From positions 930,001-994,000 of the forward strand of contig NZ_FNKP01000002.1 of assembly GCF_900099835.1 (NCBI RefSeq): DNA of 64,000 bases. Direction: 5' to 3'. Positions 8,480 to 17,029 of the stretch are shown here, piece by piece. Under the pieces are notes generated by a model. It searched no databases, had not been told where the DNA came from, and saw nothing but the letters and a program-made list of their open reading frames with translations. The first letter of the stretch is position 1. Each line of letters starts with the position of its first letter. Position numbers and translations under genes: made by a program. The DNA is from Paraburkholderia fungorum (GTDB lineage Bacteria > Pseudomonadota > Gammaproteobacteria > Burkholderiales > Burkholderiaceae).

Positions 8480-9400
8480 TCAATCCGCATGCCGCCGCGT
8501 CCGCGTGCCGGAGCGCAGCAAAGACAACAGCGGCCAGCCGAGATTCACCCCCAGACTCGCGACCACGATCAGCGCCATGCCCGCGAGTTGCGGCATCGAC
8601 AGCGCGCGGCCGTACACCACCGCATCCACGACGATCGCCGTCAGCGGATACACGAACAGCAGCACGGCAATCACCGGCGTGGTGAGCTTGGGCAGCGCGC
8701 CGTAGATCAGCACATACGACAGCCCCGTATGTAGCACGCCCATGCCGACCAGCCAGAACCACTGCATCGGGCCGATATGCACGGCGGTTAGCGGTGCGAT
8801 GAACGGCAGGCACACCACGCCGACCGCGCACTGCACGAGCGCCAGCAGATGCGGCCGCAATTCGCCGAGTCCTTTGGCGATCAGCGTGACGGTTGCGTAC
8901 AGCAGCGAGCCGAGCAATGCCTCGCCGATCCCGATCAGATAACCCGAATGGCCCTGCCAGTTGTCGGTGGCCGCGACGCCCGACGCGAGCACCAGACCGA
9001 CGAACGCCGTCGCGATCCAGCCGAGCCGGTCCATCCCCAGACGCTCGTTGAAAAGCGCCGCGCCGATCAGCACGACCCAGAACGGCTGCACATGAAACAC
9101 GACCGTCGCCACCGCAATACTCGTGCGATGAATCGCGTCGAAGAAACCGACCCACTGCGTGACCATCAGCACGCCGGAGATCAGCGCGAGCACGATGGTG
9201 CGTCGCGTGAAATGCGCTCGCGTGAAATAGCCTTTCCACGCGCAATACGCGGCCAGCGACATAAAACCGAACAGGCAGCGGAAGAACACCAGCGTCAGCG
9301 CGCCGAGCCGCGCTTCCTCGACGAAAACACCGATCGTGCCCATCAGAAGCCCGCCGCTGGCGAGCGTGATGGCGCCCTGTTGACGTGAGGTGAGGGACAT
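8480..9400 (-). CDS. EamA/DMT-family transporter (RhaT-like)
   Basis: A 306-residue inner-membrane protein with two tandem EamA repeats and about ten hydrophobic segments (for example SGGLLMGTIGVFVEEARLG at the start of repeat 1). The family exports amino acids, nucleotides or other metabolites. A GGAG ribosome binding site lies about 9 bases before the ATG at 9400. It is divergent from a LysR gene 101 bp away, the usual arrangement where the LysR protein controls its neighbour. The substrate is unknown. Confidence 0.85.
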   Translation of the reverse strand: MSLTSRQQGAITLASGGLLMGTIGVFVEEARLGALTLVFFRCLFGFMSLAAYCAWKGYFTRAHFTRRTIVLALISGVLMVTQWVGFFDAIHRTSIAVATVVFHVQPFWVVLIGAALFNERLGMDRLGWIATAFVGLVLASGVAATDNWQGHSGYLIGIGEALLGSLLYATVTLIAKGLGELRPHLLALVQCAVGVVCLPFIAPLTAVHIGPMQWFWLVGMGVLHTGLSYVLIYGALPKLTTPVIAVLLFVYPLTAIVVDAVVYGRALSMPQLAGMALIVVASLGVNLGWPLLSLLRSGTRTRRHAD

Positions 9401-9501
9401 GCGAAACGGCTCCGTGAAGTGATGTGCGGAGTATTGCGCGGCTTGCCGGGTCGCTACAAACGAATTAAATTGAGAAATTCCATAAGCTGGATTGATAAAT
9501 C

Positions 9502-10377
9502 ATGCACCCCGAATTCGACGTCGATCTATTGCGCACTTTCGTCGCGGTGGTGGAAACGGGCAGCTTCACGAAGGCGGCGACGACCGTTTACCGGTCGCAG
9601 GCGGCGGTCAGCATGCAGATCAAGCGGCTCGAAGCCATGCTCGGCACGACGCTTTTCGCGCGCAGCACGCGCAGTCTTTCGCTGACGCGGCCAGGCAATA
9701 CGCTGCTCGAATACGCCCGGCGCGTGCTGGCGCTGCACGAGGAAGCGTGGTCGGCGATCGTGCGGCCCGAAGTGACCGGACGCGTGGTGCTCGGCGCACC
9801 GGACGATTACGTGTCGTCGCTGCTGTCGCCGGTGTTGCGGCGCTTTTCGAATCTGTATCCGCATGTCGAGATCGAGATCGTCTGCGCGCAGAGCACGTCG
9901 CTCGCACCGATGCTGGCGGACAACAAGATCGATCTCGCTTTCGTCACGCGCGACCGCAAGCTGCGCGGCGAATTCGTGCGCAGTGAGCCGATGGTGTGGG
10001 CGGGGGCGTCGGTGGATACGCCGGTGCTGGCGGTGTCGCCGTTACCGGTCGGGCTGTACGAGCCGGGCTGTGTCGCGCGTCAGCATACGCTGGCGGCACT
10101 GGATGGCGCGCGCATCCGCTATCGCGCCGCGTTCAGCAGCGCCAGTCTGATGGGCCTGGTCGCGACCGTCGATGCGGGCTTGTCGGTGGTCGCGCTGACG
10201 CGTTGCAGCGTGCCGCCGCGCCTCGCGATTCTCGGCGAAGCGCAGGGCCTGCCGAAAATCGAGCCGCTGGAAATCGTGGTGGCGCGGAGTGCGAAATCGG
10301 ATCGTCCGACCTGCGATTATCTGGCCGCGCAGATGATGCAGGACCTGTCGTTGCGAGGGGCGAAGGGCGTGGGTTAG
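9502..10377 (+). CDS. LysR-family transcriptional regulator
   Basis: A 291-residue LysR protein. The N-terminal helix-turn-helix is clear (DVDLLRTFVAVVETGSF, then QAAVSMQIKRLEAML), followed by a periplasmic-binding-like effector domain. It faces the EamA exporter gene across 101 bp, so it probably controls that gene and itself. It ends convergent with the iron ABC ATPase gene 101 bp downstream, with no convincing terminator between them. Confidence 0.87.
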   Translation: MHPEFDVDLLRTFVAVVETGSFTKAATTVYRSQAAVSMQIKRLEAMLGTTLFARSTRSLSLTRPGNTLLEYARRVLALHEEAWSAIVRPEVTGRVVLGAPDDYVSSLLSPVLRRFSNLYPHVEIEIVCAQSTSLAPMLADNKIDLAFVTRDRKLRGEFVRSEPMVWAGASVDTPVLAVSPLPVGLYEPGCVARQHTLAALDGARIRYRAAFSSASLMGLVATVDAGLSVVALTRCSVPPRLAILGEAQGLPKIEPLEIVVARSAKSDRPTCDYLAAQMMQDLSLRGAKGVG

Positions 10378-10478
10378 CAGAAAGAGCAGGGCGGTGCAGA
10401 TGGCTCACCGGTCAGCCGCCTCGCGCGTGCTGAGCGCCGCGAATTCCGGACTCTGATCGGCGACCTTCGCTCCGCGTT

Positions 10479-11537
10479 TTATCCGCGTGGATAGGCGGTC
10501 ACGTTGCCGTCCACCGCAAGCCGCACCTGCTCGCCGGGCCTCGGGCACAGATACCCCGGCACGCGTGCGCGCACCATCGTCCGCGCGGCGGATTGCAGTT
10601 GCAGCACGACGCCTGCGTCCTGCCCCTGGAAGGTGACGCCGGTGACCACGGCGTCGTAGGCGGCCGTGCCGTTCATCGATGCTTCGCCGTCGCGCAGTAC
10701 GCGAATCTGCTCAGGTCGCAGCATCACGTCGACCGCGCCGTCGTTCATCGGCGCGGCCAGCGGCAACTCGCCGAGTTCGCAGCGCGCGCGATCCTGCACG
10801 ACCACGCCTGGCAACAGCACCGCCTCGCCGACAAACGATGCCAGCTCCGGCGTTACCGGCCGCTGGTACAGCGTCTCGGGCGTCGCGGTCTGGATCAGCC
10901 GGCCGTTCCACAGCACGGCGACTTCATGTCCGAGCGACAGCGCCTCGGATTGATCGTGTGTGACCAGCACCGCCGTCGCGCCCGTTGCGGCCAATGCGCT
11001 CGCTACCGCCTGGCGGGTTTCGAGCCGCAATGCGGCGTCGAGCGAGGAAAAGGGCTCGTCGAGCATCACGAGGGTCGGCGACGGCGCCAGCGCGCGCGCC
11101 AACGCCACACGCTGCTGCTGTCCGCCCGACAACTGCTGCGGCGCGCGCTCGCCGAAGTTAGCGGGCAGGCCGACCAGTTCGAGCAATTCCGCGACCCGAT
11201 GCCGTGCGCGCCGTTGCGAACGCGGCAGGCCGAACACGATATTGTCCGCGACCGACAGATGCGGAAACAGCGCGCCTTCCTGTGGCACATAACCGATGCG
11301 GCGCTGCTCGGACGGCACGTGCAGGTTGTCGCCCGCCACGCGCTGGCCGTCGATCTCGACGCTGCCGCTATCCGCGCGTTCGAAGCCGCACAGCAGACGC
11401 AGCAACGTGGTCTTGCCGCTGCCCGACGGACCGAGCAGCGCGAGCAGCGTGCCGCGTTCGACGGACAGATCGATACCGTGCAGCACGGGCACACCGTCGA
11501 ACGATTTTTGCAGTCCGCGGATACGAAGTTCGCTCAT
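10479..11537 (-). CDS. fbpC: Ferric-iron type ABC transporter ATP-binding protein (FbpC-like)
   Basis: A 352-residue ATPase. Walker A is GPSGSGKTT, the signature is [15 protein letters not shown] and Walker B is LVMLDEPFSSLD. A C-terminal regulatory TOBE-like region (VMLRPEQIRVL and following) fits the iron/molybdate/polyamine class. It is the last gene of the cluster porin, propeller, efeB, fbpA, fbpB, fbpC, separated from fbpB by 122 bp in which I see no gene or clear signal. It should energise the FbpB channel at the cytoplasmic face. Confidence 0.88.
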   Translation of the reverse strand: MSELRIRGLQKSFDGVPVLHGIDLSVERGTLLALLGPSGSGKTTLLRLLCGFERADSGSVEIDGQRVAGDNLHVPSEQRRIGYVPQEGALFPHLSVADNIVFGLPRSQRRARHRVAELLELVGLPANFGERAPQQLSGGQQQRVALARALAPSPTLVMLDEPFSSLDAALRLETRQAVASALAATGATAVLVTHDQSEALSLGHEVAVLWNGRLIQTATPETLYQRPVTPELASFVGEAVLLPGVVVQDRARCELGELPLAAPMNDGAVDVMLRPEQIRVLRDGEASMNGTAAYDAVVTGVTFQGQDAGVVLQLQSAARTMVRARVPGYLCPRPGEQVRLAVDGNVTAYPRG

Positions 11538-11659
11538 GAATTTCCGATGATTAAAGCGCGTGATGGACGGGGGCGGGCGGGTGGGTCGCGATGGTTGCGC
11601 AGAGGCAGTGCGTGAAGGCGGCTCGCACCGGCCTCGTTGGAGTCATTGGATAGGCTTCG

Positions 11660-13264
11660 TCATCCGCGTTCACCGAGCAAGGCCGAGCGTCCCAGCAACG
11701 CAAACAGCAGCCCCGACGCGAACAGCGAAATGCCGGTCAACAACGCTGCGTAGGGCGCGGCGGCAGCGAACGCCATCGTGGATGTATCGGCCCATACCTG
11801 AGTCGCGAGCGTCTGCGTATCGAGTGGCGACAGCAGCAGTGTCGCATTCAGTTCGGTGACCACCGAGATGAACACCATCGCCGCCGCAGCGCCGAGTCCG
11901 GGACCGGCGAGCGGCAGCATCACGCGAAACAGGGTTTGCGACCAGCTGAGACCGAGCGCGCGCGCGGTTTCCTCGAGTCGCGGCTGAGCCTGCATGAAAG
12001 CGGCGCGCACGCTGACCAGCGCAAGCGGCATGAACAGCATCGCGTACGCGACCACCAGCAGCGTCGCGCTCTGATACAACGGCTGCAGCGCATGCACCGC
12101 GAGCGACACGATAGCCAGTGCGATCACCAGCCCCGGCACGCCCTGCGCGAGAAACACGGTGCGCTCGAACAGCGTCGCGAAACGCGTCGGATAGCGCACC
12201 AGAAGGAACGCGAGCGGCACCACCAGCAGCGTGGTCAGCAGCGCGGCCGCAAGACCGAAGCCGAGCGACGACAGAGTGGCGTTTAACAGCAGTTCGGGCG
12301 ACACATCGGCGGGCGTGACCGCGGCCGCGCCCGGCTGGGTGAGCCAGTAACCGATCATGCCGAGCGGCACGCCTAGCGTGGTGAGGGTGAGCAGCGCAAA
12401 ACCGGCGACCACGACCCAGCGCCACGCGCCGAGTTCGTAGCGAAGTACCGCGCGCCGCGTGCCGCGATCGACGCGTTCATAGCGCGCCGCACCGCGTACC
12501 CGAAACTCGAACGCAAGCACGATCAGACAGATCACGATCAGCAGGCACGCGAGCAGCGAAGCGCCGCCGCCGTCGAAACTGGTGCGGAATTCCGCGTAAA
12601 TCTGCGTGGTGAAGGTGCGAAAACGCAGCAGCGTGAAGGCGCCGAATTCGGACAGCACGCCGAGCGCCACCAGCAGCATTCCGCCGAGCAGCGCGGGGCG
12701 CAATTGCGGCAGCACCACGCGAACGAAACTGGTCCAGCGGTTGCAGCCGAGCGCGCGCGCACTTTCTTCGAGCGCCGGGTCCATGCCGCGCAAAGCGGCG
12801 GCCACCGGCAGATAAACGAGCGGGAAATACGCGCAACTCAGCACCAGCAACGCGCCGTTGAAATCCTGCAGATCCTCGCTGAGCGACACCCACGCATAGC
12901 TCGAAATAAACGCGGGCATCGCGAGCGGGGCGGCGCTGAGCACGGCCCACGCGCGGCGTCCCGGCAAATGCGTACGTTCGACGAACCACGCGGCGGCCGT
13001 CCCGACCACCGCGCAAACCAGCGTGGTGGCGACTGTAATCAGCACCGTATTGACTAGCAACTCGCCGACCAGCGGCCGGACAATCAGATCGACCGCCTCG
13101 CCGACGCCGAAGCTCGCCGCGCGCCAGAACGTAAACGCAATCGGCAGCAACACCAGCAAAGCGCTGAGTGCTGCTGCCGCGAACAGACCGCGCGGCGCGC
13201 GCAAACGGGTGCGCGCCGGGACGGCTGGAGCAGCCGCCGGAGCGGCTGACAGGGCTTCGCTCAT
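11660..13264 (-). CDS. fbpB: Ferric-iron type ABC transporter permease (FbpB-like)
   Basis: A 534-residue double-length permease, typical of the FbpB/SfuB family, in which two homologous halves of about six membrane segments each sit in one chain. Both coupling-helix EAA loops are visible: EESARALGCNRWTSFVRVVLP in the first half (ALGCNRW core) and EETARALGLSWSQTLFRVML in the second. The ATG immediately follows the fbpA stop with no gap, so translation is coupled. It is predicted to move ferric iron delivered by FbpA across the inner membrane. Confidence 0.9.
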   Translation of the reverse strand: MSEALSAAPAAAPAVPARTRLRAPRGLFAAAALSALLVLLPIAFTFWRAASFGVGEAVDLIVRPLVGELLVNTVLITVATTLVCAVVGTAAAWFVERTHLPGRRAWAVLSAAPLAMPAFISSYAWVSLSEDLQDFNGALLVLSCAYFPLVYLPVAAALRGMDPALEESARALGCNRWTSFVRVVLPQLRPALLGGMLLVALGVLSEFGAFTLLRFRTFTTQIYAEFRTSFDGGGASLLACLLIVICLIVLAFEFRVRGAARYERVDRGTRRAVLRYELGAWRWVVVAGFALLTLTTLGVPLGMIGYWLTQPGAAAVTPADVSPELLLNATLSSLGFGLAAALLTTLLVVPLAFLLVRYPTRFATLFERTVFLAQGVPGLVIALAIVSLAVHALQPLYQSATLLVVAYAMLFMPLALVSVRAAFMQAQPRLEETARALGLSWSQTLFRVMLPLAGPGLGAAAAMVFISVVTELNATLLLSPLDTQTLATQVWADTSTMAFAAAAPYAALLTGISLFASGLLFALLGRSALLGERG

Positions 13265-14296
13265 TTACAGCAGACCGGCCTGGCGCAGCAGCTTGCCGGC
13301 CTGGCTGTCGTCACCGAGTTGCTCGATCGTCAGCGACGGCGGGCTCAGGTCGGCCAGCGGCTTGAGGATCGGGTCCGGCGCGACGCCCGCGTGCAGCGGA
13401 TATTCGAACATCACGTGGCTGTTCGCCATCAACTGTTGCGCGCGATCGCTGACGAGATAGGCGAGGAATTTCTGCCCGCCTGCCGGGTTATGCGCGGACT
13501 TCAGCACCGCTGCGCCCGACACGTTCACGAGTGCGCCGGCGTCGCCGTTGCCGAAGTGATAGATCGCGCTACGGGTTTTGCCGTCGCCGATTTCGGCATG
13601 CAGACGCGCCCAGTAGTAGTTGTTGATCAGGCCCGTCGCGACGCCGCCGCGATTCACTGCGGCCACTACGCCTTCGTCGTCGTCGAAAATCTGCGCGTTG
13701 GCTTTCAGGCCCTTGAGCCATTGCACGGTTTGCGCTTCGCCTTTCAGCGCGAGCACGGCTGAGACGAGCGGCAGGAAATCGCCATCGCTCGGTGCAATGC
13801 CGATCTTGCCTTTCCACTCCGGCTTCGCGAGATCGAACAGCGATTGCGGCAGTTGCGACGGCTGCAGCTTCGTCGTGTTGTACGCGAGCACGTTTTCACG
13901 TGCGGTCACCGCGACCCATGCACCGCTCGGCGAACTGAAACGCGTCGGCACCGTGGCGAGCGTTGCGCTATCCACCTTGTTCAGCAGCCCCTTTTCTTCG
14001 AGCAGCATCAACTCCGGCGAGTTTTCCGTGAAGTACACATCGGCGGGTGTCGCCGGGCCTTCCGCGACGATCTGCGCGGCCATCGCCGGGCCTTCGCCGT
14101 TGCGGATCTTCACCGAAATGCCCGACTGCTTTTCGAAGTCTTTCGCGAGCAGATTCACGACCTGCTCGTGCTGCGCGTTGTACAGCGTGATCGAGTCGGC
14201 GTGAGCCGCCGACGGCATCGTCGCGAGAGCGGTCAGCGAGAGCGCGGCCGCGCTGCTCAGAGTACGCAGGCGGCTGCCAAACCAGGAATAAGCCAT
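13265..14296 (-). CDS. fbpA: Periplasmic ferric-iron binding protein (FbpA-like)
   Basis: A 343-residue precursor. The signal peptide ends at about residue 33 (SAAHADSITLYNAQ). The mature part matches the Fbp/Fut ferric-binding class, and the tandem tyrosines in INNYYWARL are the expected iron ligands. A glycine-rich NGEGPAMAAQI segment lies near residues 63-75. It is encoded directly before fbpB and 67 bp after efeB. It would collect iron in the periplasm, possibly iron released by the EfeB-like enzyme encoded upstream. Confidence 0.88.
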   Translation of the reverse strand: MAYSWFGSRLRTLSSAAALSLTALATMPSAAHADSITLYNAQHEQVVNLLAKDFEKQSGISVKIRNGEGPAMAAQIVAEGPATPADVYFTENSPELMLLEEKGLLNKVDSATLATVPTRFSSPSGAWVAVTARENVLAYNTTKLQPSQLPQSLFDLAKPEWKGKIGIAPSDGDFLPLVSAVLALKGEAQTVQWLKGLKANAQIFDDDEGVVAAVNRGGVATGLINNYYWARLHAEIGDGKTRSAIYHFGNGDAGALVNVSGAAVLKSAHNPAGGQKFLAYLVSDRAQQLMANSHVMFEYPLHAGVAPDPILKPLADLSPPSLTIEQLGDDSQAGKLLRQAGLL

Positions 14297-14363
14297 GTTC
14301 CAGACGTCCGTTGTGATGGTGATTGGTTGTTGGTAAATCTGCGGTGCTTATAGCACGCGCGTA

Positions 14364-15686
14364 TTACGTCTCGAACAGCCCCGCGCCGATATACGAACCC
14401 GGCTTCGCCCCCGGCGGCACCGCGAAGATCGCACTGCCGACGTGAGTCGTGAACTGGTTCATCATGTCGAACTTCGCGAGCCGGTTGTTGATCGGAATGA
14501 AGCCGGTGCGCGGGTCGCTCTGGTGCGCGATGAAAATCAGCCCCGCGTCGTACTCCGTCTCCTGACGCCATGGCGGCCAGCGCTCGATGTAGAAGTTTGT
14601 GCCGTCGTTATACGAATACGAGCGGCGCAGAATCTGCGCACCGTCGTTGCTCGCCTGATTCGACAGACGCACGTGCGAGTTTTCCGGGATTACCGGATTG
14701 CCGTCCTTGTCTTCTTCCTTCAGGTCCACGGCGTCGAATTCGCTCTTCTTGCCGATCGGCGCGCCGCTGTACTTGTGACGCCCGAACACCTGTTCCTGGA
14801 AGCCGAGTTCCATGTTGTCCCAGTGCTCGAGCGTGATGCGGATACGGCGCACGACGGTGTAGGTGCCGCCTTCCATCCACGGCGCGTCGGCGCTGGCGCC
14901 GGCCCACACGAACTCTTTCATCAGGTCCGGTTTCGCGGTGGACGGGTTGTTGGTGCCGTCCTTGAAACCCATCAGATTGCGCGGCGTCTGACCGCGCGGA
15001 CCCGACAGGAAACCGGACTGGCCCCAGCGCATCGCGGCGGTGCCGTAAGCGAGGCGCGACAACTGCCGGACCGCGTGAAACGCGACCTGCTGATCGTTCG
15101 CGCAAGCCTGGATGTAGATATCGCCGCCGGTCTTTTCGGGGATCAGCTGATCGCCGTTAAAACGCGGCAGATCGACGAGCGCGGCAGGGCGGCGCGCGGC
15201 GAGGCCGTAGCGGTCCTTGCCGTCTTTCGTGAAGAGGCCGGGGCCGAAACCGAAGGTGATCGTCAGACCGTTCGGGCCGAGGCCCAGCACGTCGCCGGAA
15301 TCGGGCGCGGGCTTGCTGTCGCCGGCGTCGCCGGTCGGCAATGCCGCGGCCGTGCCCCCTTGCGTCAGGCGAGCGGCTGCATAGGTCCAGCTGCGCAGCA
15401 GCGCGATCACGTCGTCGCGTTTATCGGTGGTCAGATCGAGCGCGGCCACGTACGTGTGGCTCTGCTGCGGCGTGACGATGCCCGCCTGATGCGGGCCGAA
15501 AAACGGTTCGACGGCGAGTTGCGGATCGGCGGCCTGCGCGTGCGATTTCAGTTGCGCGGCCTGGGCTGCCAGTGCGTCCGGCGACGCGGCGAGTCCCGCG
15601 CCGAGACTTGCCCCGGCTGCTACCGCCGCACCGCCCGCCTTCAGAAAACCGCGCCGTGACGGGCGCGGCGGTTGGTCGTTTGCCAT
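14364..15686 (-). CDS. efeB: EfeB-like deferrochelatase/DyP-type haem peroxidase, Tat-exported
   Basis: A 440-residue dye-decolourising-type peroxidase. A Tat signal (SRRGFLKAGG, Arg11-Arg12) leads to an Ala-rich stretch. The DyP GxxDG motif is GFKDG with Asp243, the likely proximal haem ligand is His338 in PENSHVRL, and the distal Arg region is ILRRSYSYNDG. E. coli EfeB works with EfeU and EfeO and has been proposed to strip iron from haem; neither partner is encoded here, and an FbpABC transporter follows instead. A six-codon mini-ORF ends two bases before this ATG. Confidence 0.9.
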   Translation of the reverse strand: MANDQPPRPSRRGFLKAGGAAVAAGASLGAGLAASPDALAAQAAQLKSHAQAADPQLAVEPFFGPHQAGIVTPQQSHTYVAALDLTTDKRDDVIALLRSWTYAAARLTQGGTAAALPTGDAGDSKPAPDSGDVLGLGPNGLTITFGFGPGLFTKDGKDRYGLAARRPAALVDLPRFNGDQLIPEKTGGDIYIQACANDQQVAFHAVRQLSRLAYGTAAMRWGQSGFLSGPRGQTPRNLMGFKDGTNNPSTAKPDLMKEFVWAGASADAPWMEGGTYTVVRRIRITLEHWDNMELGFQEQVFGRHKYSGAPIGKKSEFDAVDLKEEDKDGNPVIPENSHVRLSNQASNDGAQILRRSYSYNDGTNFYIERWPPWRQETEYDAGLIFIAHQSDPRTGFIPINNRLAKFDMMNQFTTHVGSAIFAVPPGAKPGSYIGAGLFET

Positions 15687-15688
15687 GG

Positions 15689-15709
15689 TTACTTCACCTT
15701 CTTTTTCAT
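15689..15709 (-). other. Six-codon mini-ORF immediately upstream of efeB
   Basis: On the minus strand an ATG at 15709 starts MKKKVK followed by TAA, ending two bases before the efeB ATG. A purine-rich AGAAGGTGAAG repeat precedes both it and efeB. It may couple ribosomes into efeB or may be chance within a purine-rich ribosome-binding region. Confidence 0.3.
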
Positions 15710-15747
15710 CTTCACCTTCTGCTTCAACTGACTTCGCAAGATGGGCG

Positions 15748-16917
15748 CTACTTCGCGAGCACCAGCGTGTTGACGTCGTCCTGCACGTAGTAGAAGCCGT
15801 CGCCTTCGGGCGTCATCGCGAGACCGAACAGGTCGCCGTTGCCCGGGGGCGATTGCGCTTTGTCCGTGTCGATCCAGCGCGCGTAGATCTGCTTGCCGGT
15901 GGCCGGGTCGATTTCGACGATCTGGCCGTTCAGCGCGTTGGTCACGAGCAGGTGGCCGTTAGGCGCGGTGACCATCGCGAGTGGGCGGTGCAGCAGACCG
16001 TCGGCGGTGAGTTGACGGCCTACGCCCGCGCTCGTGTCGCGCGTCATCGGCTCGTCGATTTCGGTGATGCGGTTGCCGATCGCGTCGGACACGAACAGCA
16101 GTTTCTGATCGTTCGACAGCGCGAGGCCGGTCGGGCCGACGAGGAACACGCCCTTGTCCGCCTGCGCGCCGAAGCCGCTGCCGACCACCGTTTCGCTCTT
16201 CACGACCGGTGGCTTGCCGGCCGGGATGTCGAGATCGAGACGCAGCACGGTCGCCTGCTTGAACACCGGCGGCACGCCGTCCGCGCCACCGACGCCGAAG
16301 CCCGCGTTGCTGACGAACAGCGTCGCGCTGGTGCCGTTGTCGACGACCGCCATGTTGCCCCACGGATCGTTGATGTTCGGGCTGCTGATGGTCGATACCA
16401 CCCTGCCCTGCGAGTCGAGCACGATCAGGCAGCCCGCGCCCTTGGTGCCGGTCGTGCCGTCGTTGCTCGGCGTGCTGCCGACGATCACGTAGCCGGACTT
16501 CAGCATCGTCATCGCGGTGGACAGGCCGATGCCGCCCGGACACTCTTTCAGATCGCGCGGCACGGTGGCGAACACGGACATCTGCTTCGTATCGGGACGA
16601 TAGTTGATGATCGTGCTGCCGGTGCCCTGCAGATTGGTCGAGTTATTGAAGTTGCCGATCAGCACGTCGCCCTGTTTGACGGTGCCGGCCGTGACCGGCG
16701 CGACGACCACCGCGTACGGATTCTGGTCGCCGTTATCGGGCACGGTGTTGATCAGCGTGGTGTGGTGCTTGATGGTTTCGAGGAAACCTTGCGGCTCGGC
16801 CTGCGCGGTGCCGAACGTCGCGAAAGCGGCGACGCCGGTTGCGAGTGCCAGCAAGTTTCTCACGAAGCCGCGCGCGACGCGGGTGCCGGGCGAAAATTTG
16901 CGCGTGGAATGGTTCAC
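15748..16917 (-). CDS. Secreted NHL/SMP-like beta-propeller protein of the iron cluster
   Basis: A 389-residue protein from a GTG at 16917, chosen because GGAG lies just upstream and a signal peptide (LLALATGVAAFATFGTAQA) follows. The mature part shows repeating propeller blades such as GPTGLALSNDQKLLFVSD and MVTAPNGHLLVTNALNGQI. No enzyme motif is recognised. It lies between the porin gene (112 bp) and efeB (61 bp), all on one strand, so it probably works in the periplasm with them. Its function is unknown; a binding or scaffold role in iron or haem handling is inference only. Confidence 0.8.
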   Translation of the reverse strand: MNHSTRKFSPGTRVARGFVRNLLALATGVAAFATFGTAQAEPQGFLETIKHHTTLINTVPDNGDQNPYAVVVAPVTAGTVKQGDVLIGNFNNSTNLQGTGSTIINYRPDTKQMSVFATVPRDLKECPGGIGLSTAMTMLKSGYVIVGSTPSNDGTTGTKGAGCLIVLDSQGRVVSTISSPNINDPWGNMAVVDNGTSATLFVSNAGFGVGGADGVPPVFKQATVLRLDLDIPAGKPPVVKSETVVGSGFGAQADKGVFLVGPTGLALSNDQKLLFVSDAIGNRITEIDEPMTRDTSAGVGRQLTADGLLHRPLAMVTAPNGHLLVTNALNGQIVEIDPATGKQIYARWIDTDKAQSPPGNGDLFGLAMTPEGDGFYYVQDDVNTLVLAK

Positions 16918-17029
16918 GATTGGGTCTCCGTGCATGCGCAAAAATCGGGGAGTGAAGTCATGTCGAAAGCTTTTTGATTTGATTGGGTGACCGCGTTCGA
17001 ACCGGAATGGGAGTCGGACGCGTATCGCA

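Noticed and set aside
15685..16977. 430-codon plus-strand frame opposite the propeller gene
   Set aside because: The opposite strand has a signal peptide, propeller repeats and a ribosome binding site; this frame is Arg/His/Asp-rich with no domain.
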